From positions 1-7,668 of the forward strand of contig JAKPUV010000035.1 of NCBI GenBank assembly GCA_029554925.1: a DNA stretch of 7,668 nt. The letters are read 5' to 3'. The stretch comes from Candidatus Hydrogenedentota bacterium. Lineage in GTDB: Bacteria > Hydrogenedentota > Hydrogenedentia > Hydrogenedentales > CAITNO01. The translations under genes were made by a program, and so were the position numbers. Position 1 is the first letter of the stretch; each line of letters opens with the position of its first letter. The notes beneath the pieces were generated by a model. That model was given only the letters and a program-made list of their open reading frames with translations, was not told where the DNA came from and did not search any database. Shown here in pieces: positions 1 to 7,200 of this stretch.

Positions 1-862
1 TGGCGTAGCGCATGTGCACGGGGTCGGTCAGGCCCTTGCCGTCGGCCCAGACCTCGACGGGGCCGGAGGCGTCCATGCCGAGGGCCCACTGGATCTGGTC
101 GAGGCCGTGGGCACCCCAGCCGGTCATCTCACCGCCGGAGAAGGGCTGGAAGGAAATCCAGCCGAGGGGCCGGCCCTGGGCGTCCTTGCGCCCGTTGGCG
201 CGGGGCAGGAAGAGGTCCTCATGGTAGGGGAGCACGGGGGCCTGGCCGCTCCAGCGGTCCCAGTCGAGCCCCCCGGGCAGGGGCTGCTCCGGCAGGTCGC
301 AGGCCCACGGGCTGGGGTAGTTGGCCGCGTGCACCTCGCGCACGGCGCCGAGCTTCCCCTCGCGGATGAGCGCGCAGGCGACCCGGTTGGGCTCCATGGA
401 GCGCTGCTGGCTGCCCGTCATGACGATGCGCCTGTGCTCGCGGGCGGCGTCGGACATGAGCCGCCCCTCGCGGATGGTGAGGGTCATGGGCTTCTCGACA
501 TAGACATCCTTGCCCGCGCGGCAGGCGTCTATGGAGGGCTGGGCGTGCCAGTGGTCCGGCGTGGCCACGACCACGGCGTCAATGCCGGGGTCGGCCAGCA
601 GCTCGTGGTAGTCCGTGAAGACCTTCCATCCCTTGCCGCGGAACTTGTCCAGCCGGGGCTGGAAGACATCCGCCGCGGCGACGCCCTCCATGCCCTTGGA
701 GAGTTTCAGCAGGTCCTGGCAGCGGCGGCCCACGCCGATGAAGCCGACCTGGATGCGGTCGTTGGCGCCGAAAACGCGCCGGGGAAGAATGAGGGGGAAC
801 ACGGAAGCGGCCAGCGCGCCGCGCAAAAACGCGCGGCGGCCCATGCGGCGGGGGTCAGACAT
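1..862 (-). CDS. Tat-exported Gfo/Idh/MocA-family oxidoreductase (3'-partial)
   Basis: There are 287 codons from ATG at 862 to the left edge; the C-terminus is missing. The N-terminus MSDPRRMGRRAFLRGALAAS is a twin-arginine signal (R9-R10, then AFLRG) with a hydrophobic core and likely cleavage near VFGA33, so the enzyme acts outside the cytoplasm. Then comes the NAD(P)-binding Rossmann part: VGFIGVG (39-45), D84-Y-HELL, VVVATPDHWH (97-106) and the family hallmark EKP (123-125). The substrate half shows SGGEMTGWGAHGLDQIQWAL with the conserved His252 and Asp255, and GMD.SGPVEV. The family oxidises or reduces sugars and polyols with NAD(P). Exported members like this are abundant in Planctomycetota and related phyla; the substrate cannot be told. 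Oddity: the nucleotide motif reads GVGRRC, with Cys48 in place of the usual third Gly. It may share a transcript with the small gene upstream. Confidence 0.95.
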   Translation of the reverse strand, partial: MSDPRRMGRRAFLRGALAASVFPLILPRRVFGANDRIQVGFIGVGRRCQDLLKLSKGMEGVAAADVFQPRLDKFRGKGWKVFTDYHELLADPGIDAVVVATPDHWHAQPSIDACRAGKDVYVEKPMTLTIREGRLMSDAAREHRRIVMTGSQQRSMEPNRVACALIREGKLGAVREVHAANYPSPWACDLPEQPLPGGLDWDRWSGQAPVLPYHEDLFLPRANGRKDAQGRPLGWISFQPFSGGEMTGWGAHGLDQIQWALGMDASGPVEVWADGKGLTDPVHMRYA

Positions 863-868
863 GACATA

Positions 869-876
869 CCTCTCCT
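869..876 (-). promoter_or_regulatory. Ribosome binding site of the oxidoreductase gene
   Basis: AGGAGAGG lies 6 bases before ATG at 862 (9 bases from the AGGAG core). An out-of-frame ATG at 867, only 1 base from the motif, leads into a different frame without family resemblance, so 862 is chosen. Confidence 0.8.
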
Positions 877-956
877 GGTGGCGTCCGGAAAGAAAAACAC
901 CCATCCCCGCCCCGCAGGAGCGGTGAGAAACCCTTGTCCGTGAAAAAAGCCATCCC

Positions 957-1085
957 TTACGCGGCGGCGCTCTTTCCCTTCAGGGAGACGATCTCGATGA
1001 CGAAGCCGAAGACGCGGTCCAGAATGCCCATCACGGCCTCGTCGTCAACCGCCTTTACCACAGTGACCCGCCGAAGATGCTTCAT
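957..1085 (-). CDS. Small protein of 42 residues, unrecognised
   Basis: The frame runs from ATG (1085) to TAA (957) and starts MKHLRRVTVV. It has a basic N-terminus (K2, R5, R6), an acidic patch (DDE), then the hydrophobic or amphipathic stretch VMGILDRVFGFVIEIVSL and ends KGKSAAA. No Cys is present and no cleavable signal is evident. Coding support is a sigma70-type promoter at a sensible distance, AGGAG at 7 bases, and about 83 percent G or C at third codon positions (35 of 42, counted by eye), like the neighbours. It could be a membrane-associated small protein, a small regulator, or an upstream gene cotranscribed with the oxidoreductase 94 bases downstream. I do not recognise a family and propose no function. 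Confidence 0.7.
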   Translation of the reverse strand: MKHLRRVTVVKAVDDEAVMGILDRVFGFVIEIVSLKGKSAAA

Positions 1086-1092
1086 GGTTCTT

Positions 1093-1097
1093 CTCCT
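1093..1097 (-). promoter_or_regulatory. Ribosome binding site deciding the small-gene start
   Basis: AGGAG stands 7 bases before ATG at 1085. The longer in-frame reading from GTG at 1157 would start upstream of the predicted transcript start and overlap the -10 element, so the ATG is preferred. Confidence 0.8.
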
Positions 1098-1098
1098 G

Positions 1099-1125
1099 TC
1101 CGGCGGAAACGGCGTCCCGCCCGGA
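1099..1125 (-). promoter_or_regulatory. Leader hairpin next to the small gene's ribosome binding site
   Basis: TCCGGGCGG (1117-1125) can pair with CCGCCGGA (1099-1106), giving eight pairs with one bulged base and a 10-base loop, inside the predicted 5' leader. Its 3' arm ends one base before the AGGAG motif. It could shape ribosome access, but G+C-rich DNA forms such structures readily by chance. Confidence 0.35.
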
Positions 1126-1147
1126 ATGTCCCGTCTTTTCACTGTCC

Positions 1148-1176
1148 AGCCTAGCACAGCCGCCGGAAAAGGTCAA
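1148..1176 (-). promoter_or_regulatory. Sigma70-type promoter with extended -10
   Basis: On the minus strand, TTGACC (1171-1176; five of six to TTGACA) is followed by exactly 17 bases and TAGGCT (1148-1153; TA...T conserved), with TGC immediately before it as an extended -10. It lies 17 bases past the terminator tract of the giant gene and predicts a transcript start near 1141, about 55 bases before the small gene at 1085. It probably serves the small gene and perhaps the oxidoreductase behind it. Confidence 0.7.
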
Positions 1177-1189
1177 GCGCGGAAACAGG

Positions 1190-1221
1190 AAAAGCCCGCC
1201 GGGGCCGAAGCCCCGGCGGGC
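1190..1221 (-). terminator. Rho-independent terminator of the giant gene
   Basis: A perfect 12-bp stem (1210-1221 with 1194-1205) closes a TTCG loop on the minus strand, giving the very stable C(UUCG)G tetraloop. The run TTTT (1190-1193) follows at once. It begins 21 bases after the TAA of the giant gene. The stem is nearly all G-C, which compensates for the short U-tract. Confidence 0.9.
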
Positions 1222-1242
1222 GTGAACCGCAAAGAAGGGCCG

Positions 1243-4200
1243 TTATTCCGGACGGCGTCCCAGAACGGCCAGCAGCGTGAGCGCCAGCGCCCCCAGGAAG
1301 AGGTCGCCCAGTTGCGATTTGAGGCCCTCCACCGTCATGTCGGCCTTGGAGCAGCTGCACCCGCAACCGCACCCCTTGACGCCCAGCTCCTCCTTGTCCA
1401 GCCGCCCGTCGCCGTTGAGGTCGAGGGCGTCGAATAGGGGCTGGGTGAGGGACGTGTAGACCCCGGCCGCCTCGTCGTACGAAAGCAGCCGGTCCCCGTC
1501 CGTGTCAGCGGACCGGAAGACTTCGGCCAGGGCGGCGCGGGCCGCCTCAACGGCGGCCGGATCCGGACCCGTGGAGACCACCAGCGAAACGGCGCTGCCG
1601 GGGGCGGCCTGCGCTCCCGCAGCCGGACTCTGGCTGATGACCAGGCCCCCCGCCACGGTGCTGCTGTACGCCCCGGCGACACCGCCCACCGTCAGTCCGG
1701 AGGAGGCGATGGCGGACCGGGCCTGCGCCTCGGGCAGGCCGGAGACATCCGGCACATTCACCGGCTGCGGCCCCTTGGAGACCACCAGCGACACCGCCGA
1801 ACCGGCCGTAACACTTGCGCCCGCCGCCGGCGTCTGGCTGACCACCTGGCCCGCCGGAACCGCCGCGCTGAACGTCTCGGTCACGGAGCCAAGCGTCAAC
1901 CCCGCCCCGCCAATCACGGCGCCAGCCGCGGCCTGGGTCAGGCCGACGACATTCGGCACGGTAACTGCGGGGGCCGGCCCCTTGGAGACCACAAGACTGA
2001 CAGCCGACCCGGCCGCGACGCTCGCACCCGCCGCCGGGGTCTGGCTCATCACCTGACCCGCCGGCACCGTCGCGCTGTATTCCTCGATCACCGTGCCGAC
2101 GGCCAGGCCAACGCCCGTGAGGGCCGTCCCGGCGGCCGCCTGCGTCATGCCGACCACGTTGGGAACGGTCACCGTCTCCGGCCCCTTCGAGACCACGATG
2201 TTCACCGGGGTGCCCGCCGCCAGCATGACACCTGCCGCCGGATTCTGGCTGATCACCTGGCCCGCCGGAACCGCAGCGCTGAAGGCCTCCGTCACCGCGC
2301 CCAGAGTCAGCTCGGCGGCCACGAGGGCCTCCCCGGCCTCCGCCTGGGTCATGCCGACCACGTTGGGAACCTCTTTGTCGCCCGCAGGGGCGGGCCCCTT
2401 GGAGACTTCAAGGTTCACAGCGGTTCCAGGGACCACCGACACGCCCGAGGCGGGCGACTGGCTCATCACCTGGCCCAGGGGCACCGTTTCGCTGAAGGAC
2501 TCGGTGACCGTTCCGACGGCCAGGCCCGCGCCCGTGAGGGCGCTCTCCGCCGCGGCCTGGGTCAGGCCGACGACATTGGGCACCGTCACCGGCGCCGGAC
2601 CCTTGGAGACCACGAGGTCCACGGAGGCACCGGGGGCGACCTCCACCCCGGCGGCGGGATTCTGGCTGATCACCTGGCCCGCCGGAACCGTGGCGCTGAG
2701 GTCCTCCGTCACCGCGCCAACCGCAAGGCCCACGCCCGTGAGCGCCGCCTCGGCGGCCGCCTGCGTCATGCCGACCACGTTCGGCACGGCCACCGGCGCC
2801 GGCCCCTTGGAGACGGTGAGGTTCACCGGGGTGTTCTCGGCGACCATGACCCCCGCGGCGGGGTTCTGGCTGATGACCTCGCCCGCGGGAACCGTGTCGC
2901 TGTACACCTCGGTCACCGTGCCCAGCGTGAGCTGCGCCGCAACCAGGGCCGCCCCGGCCTCCGCCTGGGTCATGCCGACCACGTTCGGCACCTCCTTGTC
3001 GCCGCCCGGCGCCGGACCCTTCGAAACTTCAAGGTCCACCGCCGTGCCGGGCACAACGGACGTGCCCGCCGCCGGGGTCTGGCTCATCACCTCGCCCACC
3101 GGCACCGTGTCGCTGAAGGACTCGGTCACCGTGCCGACCGCGAGGCCGGCGCCCGTGAGCGCCGTCGCCGCGGCCGCCTGCTGCAGGCCCACCACGTTGG
3201 GAACTGTCACCGGCTCGGGACCCTTCGAAACTTCAAGGTCCACCGCCGTCCCGGGAAGCACGGACGCGCCCGCCAGCGGGGTCTGGCTCATCACCTCGCC
3301 CACCGGCACCGTCGCGCTGAAGGACTCCGTCACCGTGCCGACGGCCAGGCCGGCGCCCGTGAGCGCCGTCTCGGCCGCCGCCTGCTGCAGGCCCACCACG
3401 TTCGGAACCGTCACCGGCTCAGGACCCTTGGACACTTCGATGTCCACCGCCGTCCCGGGAAGCACGGACGCGCCCGCCAGCGGGGTCTGGCTCATCACCT
3501 CGCCCACCGGCACCGTCGCGCTCCAGACTTCGGTCACCGTGCCGACGGTCAGGCCGGCGCCCGTGAGCGCCGTCGTCGCCGCCGCCTGTTGCAGGCCGAC
3601 CACATCGGGCACGAGAACGGGCTCGGGGCCCTTCGACACCTCAATGTCCACCGGGGTACCCGGAAGCACCAGCGTGCCGGCCGCCGGGGCCTGGGTCATC
3701 ACCTCGTCCACCGGCACCGTGGCGCTGTAGGTTTCCGTGACTGTGCCGACGTTGAGGCTCGCGCCCATGATCGCGGTCTCGGCGGCTGTCCGCTGGAGGC
3801 CGACCACATCGGGCACGGGAACAGGCTCCGGCCCCTTAGACACCTCGATGTCCACCGCCGTGCCCGGAAGCACCAGCGCGCCCGCGGCGGGATTCTGGCT
3901 CATCACCTCGCCCTCCGGCACCGTGGCGCTCCAGGACTCGGTCACCGTGCCCAGCGTCAGGCTGGCCGCCGCAAGGGCGGACGCCACATCGGCCTGCTGG
4001 AGGCCGACCACGTCGGGAACGAGAACGGGCTCGGGACCCTTCGACACTTCGAGATCCACCCCGGACCCGGCAGGCACCACCGTGCCCGGCGCCGGGGCCT
4101 GGCTCATCACCTCGCCCACCGGCACCGTGGCGCTGTAGGTCTCCGTGACCGTGCCCACGGCGAGGCTTGCGCCCGCAAGCACCGTTAAGGCGTCGGTCTG

Positions 4201-7200
4201 CTGGAGGCCAACCACGTCGGGCACCGTCACGGGGCATCCCGCGAAACCGGTAAGGTCGGTTTCCAGGTAGTCAGCGGGGACGCCCGCGCCCGCGGAAAGC
4301 CCCGCAAGCCCGCTCGCCGCGTCAATGCCGAGGTGGGTGAGGCCGATCCGTCCGTCAAAGTAGAACTCGATCTGGAAATTGTTGGAGTCGGTGGTGCCGA
4401 AGCTCTTGATATTTTCAAACGTCACCGCCACCCGGTCAGAAAGCTGCTTCCAGGAAACGGTGCCCTGGCCGGTCGGATTCAGGTCCCTGTAGAGGCCCGC
4501 CACACGGGGCAGGCTGAAGTGGTTCGCCAGAGAGCCGGAAAACGAACTGGACCCGGCGGTGAAGGTGACATATCCGTTGGACCCGACGTAGAAGGTGGAA
4601 TACGCCGTGCCGTACAGGTAGACCTGGACGCCCGGAGGCAGGTCCACCTGCACAGAGCTGTCGTCCGTCAGCGTCAGGGGCGTGCCGCCCGCAGGATCCG
4701 TCGGGAAGGCCACCACCGGCGCGCTGCACACGCCGTAGTACAGGGGGGATCCGTTCGGGGTGAACAGCAGCGTCTGCTGCTGGATGTCCCAGTCGCTTGC
4801 GTCGAACAGCTCCGTGTAGTACTCGCGGCCGATCTCCAACACGACGTCCCGGGTGAAAAATGCGGCGTTCACATCGTTGACGAAGGTGGCGGTGGCCGAA
4901 TAGGTGGCCGCCGGCAGCGCGGTGACCCCGATGCCTAAGGCAACGACCACCTCCACCGACGCGCCGGGATCCAGGGTGCCGGACATGGGCGCCGCGTCCA
5001 GCCACGTCTCGGAGAGGGCCAAGTGCCAGGGCACCGCCGTCGGGCCCGCGTTGGTGAGCGTGTAGGAGGTGCTGAGCGGGGAGAAGGGGCCGCCCGGCTC
5101 GCCCCGGGAGCGGAACACCGTGTCCGGGGTGACGCTGAGGGGCTCGAGCACCGCCAGGTCCAGGTCGCGGAGCGTCGTGTACCCTGTGTCGGTGTTCGAG
5201 AAGGTGAGAATCCCCGTGTACTCGGCGGGCGCGAGGCTCTGCGCCGCGGCGTTGAAGGACACCGTTACGTCCACCGTCGCGCCGGCGGCCAGCGTGCCCG
5301 ACGCCGGGACGGCATCCACCCAGGGCACGTCGGCGGCGGCCTGCCAGGGCAGGTCCACCGTGCCCGCGTTGGTCAGGGTGTAAACCGCCTGCCCGGGGGT
5401 GAACGGCCCGCCGAAATACCCTTCGGCGTCCAGCCCCTCGGCAGGTCCCACACGCAGGTCGTCCACGCGCACTGTGAGCGTGCAGGGAACGGTCACCGGC
5501 GGGTTCATCGGGTCGTTATGCGCGATCACAAGGTCCGCCGTGTAGGTGCCCGGCTCGAGACCCGCGGCGTCAAAGGTGACCGTTTTGGCCTCGCAGGCGC
5601 CCCCGGCGACCGTGCCTGAACGTGTTCCCTGCACCTGCAACCAGCCCTGTCCGCTGATGGTCCAGGAGAGCGCGTTGGCCAGCATGCGGGCGCCATCCGT
5701 GGTGGTGTCCCACCGGTTGGAGCCCGTGTCGCTGGAGGGCGGGAAAAAGCACACGTCCGCGCGGTGGGCGCCGTTGACGTCGGCAACCGCCACGAGCGGG
5801 TGGCCGTCGGACCATTCGGCCACCAGAGTCGTCCCCGGATACACCGTGGTGGTTGTCGGCCGGTACGAGGCGCTCCCGCCGTTGAAGGATGTCACACCCG
5901 CCATGATCGGGTGCGCGGGATCGTGGACGGTGCCCAGCGTGGCGGGACCGTTGATGGTGGTCGGCCGGTCCATCAGCACGTAGCCGTCCGTGACCCACCG
6001 GCCCAGCATCATGCACCTGTTCGTGTTGTCACCGACCTCGAACACGCTGCACACCACGCCGCCGCCCGCGGCCGCGTAGTCCGCCATGGCGTCGCCGAGC
6101 GCGGCCGCGTTCTGATACGGAAAGTTCCCGTAGACCAGCACGGCGGCAAAGGCCTGCAATTCGGAGAGCGTCGGGGTGAGGGCGCCGAGGTCAAAGGTGG
6201 AGACGCTGTTGAACTGTCCGGTGGACAGCAGCTTGGCCTGAACGTCGGCCCTGCTGGCCGCGTCATCCGACGCGTACACGGCGACGTCAAGCAGTGACGC
6301 CGTGGTGATGCCCGCCTCGGCGGCCGTCATGACACTGGCGACCTGCGCGGGGTCGGACAGGGTGTCCGCCACCTTGGTCTCGGCGGCGGCATTGCCCGCG
6401 CCCTTTATTGACAGCGGCCCGTCGAGAATGCCGCTGCGCGCAATGGCCGCCTCCACGGCGGCATGCACGCCGTCAATGCCAGTCCGCTTGTCCAACACCG
6501 GGTCGTCGTACTGGATGCTGATGGTGTAGTCCAGGCCCGCCTCCCCGTCGTTGCAGAGGTTCAGCGCCGGGTCAAAGGTGAAGGAGACGCCCTGGGAGAG
6601 CGTCTTCTCCAGCGAGGCGGGGGCCTCTATCCGCGCGACGGGCGGATCGGGAAGCACGGTCAGCTCCACATCCCGGGTGATGGAAACGCTGGTGGCGGTG
6701 TTGGTGAAGGACACCACCGCCGTGTGCGTCCCGAAGGGCAGCGCGTTGGCATTGGTGTTGAGGGAGACCGTGACGGGGGCCGAGGCGCCGGACGCCAGGG
6801 TGCCGGACGGCACGGAGACATCCAGCCAGGCCTCGGAGAGGCCGACGGTCCAGTTCACATCGGCGCCGCCCGCGTTGTTGAGCACATACGCCTTGCCCAC
6901 CGGATCAAACGGCCCGCCGGTAAAGCCGGAGGCGACAAACGCATCCATTGGGCTGACCCACAGGTCGTCCAGAATGCCGTTGCCGCTCAGCTGCACCGCC
7001 GTCACCGGCTCGTCAATGTCGTTGGTGGAGATTTGGACCGTGTCCGTCGCCGGCCCCTCGCCCGTCGGGGCAAAGACGACGTTGAAGGTGGTGAACCCGC
7101 CGGGATTCAGGGTCAGCGGGAAGGAGGGCAACCCGGAAAGCGAGAAACCCGTCCCCGTGCCGGTGGTCGTAATCCCGGTAAGGAGCAGGTCGTGGGTGGC

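Larger units (their letters stand above)
1558..4230 (-). repeat. Array of 13 tandem PASTA repeats (protein-level, ~204-nt unit)
   Basis: There are thirteen units of 67-69 residues (72 with linker) on the consensus VP.VVG..QA.A...L..AGL..G.VTE..S.TVP.G.V.SQ.PAAG..V..G..V.L.VSKGP. Unit boundaries, in order of translation: 4230-4027, 4026-3823, 3822-3619, 3618-3415, 3414-3211, 3210-2995, 2994-2794, 2793-2590, 2589-2374, 2373-2173, 2172-1966, 1965-1762, 1761-1558. Units 6 and 9 end in GGDK and AGDK linkers. Unit 13 is the most divergent, lacking the VTE motif and ending VSTGP. PASTA domains are known from the extracellular parts of penicillin-binding proteins and PknB/Stk-type kinases, where they bind or sense cell-wall muropeptides. 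Here no kinase or transpeptidase domain is visible, so a wall-associated stalk is the likelier role. No cysteine occurs in the 891 residues. Confidence 0.95.

Noticed and set aside
706..900. 64-codon minus-strand frame overlapping the oxidoreductase start
   Set aside because: It is out of frame with the conserved enzyme, has no family resemblance, and its start lies before the enzyme's ribosome binding site.
14..943. 309-codon open frame on the plus strand
   Set aside because: It lies antisense to the Gfo/Idh/MocA gene, whose minus-strand frame shows a Tat signal, Rossmann motif, EKP and GAHGLD motifs.
893..949. Possible terminator between the small gene and the oxidoreductase
   Set aside because: There is a TTTTTT run after the small gene's stop but no convincing stem before it. 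The CCGC/GCGG stem nearby has only 4 pairs and is far from any T-run.
957..1157. 66-codon version of the small gene from GTG at 1157
   Set aside because: It would begin inside the promoter region upstream of the expected transcript start. ATG at 1085 has AGGAG 7 bases before it.
1387..1506. Type I dockerin instead of EF-hands
   Set aside because: Loops end in Glu at position 12 and are separated by an EF-type helix. Loop 1 lacks the dockerin Gly6, and no cohesin-like context is visible.
2093..3730. 545-codon open frame on the plus strand across the PASTA array
   Set aside because: It is the antisense shadow of a G+C-rich repetitive gene. Its product is a low-complexity Ala/Pro/Thr repeat mirroring the PASTA period, while the minus frame has clear domain homology.
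1558..4230. CRISPR-like or noncoding tandem repeat array
   Set aside because: The 204-nt period is a multiple of three, the frame is intact throughout, and the units are PASTA domains.
5656..6294. Active class I glutamine amidotransferase
   Set aside because: No GxCxG nucleophile elbow and no convincing His/Glu pair. The Cys after GGGVV is not in the expected setting.
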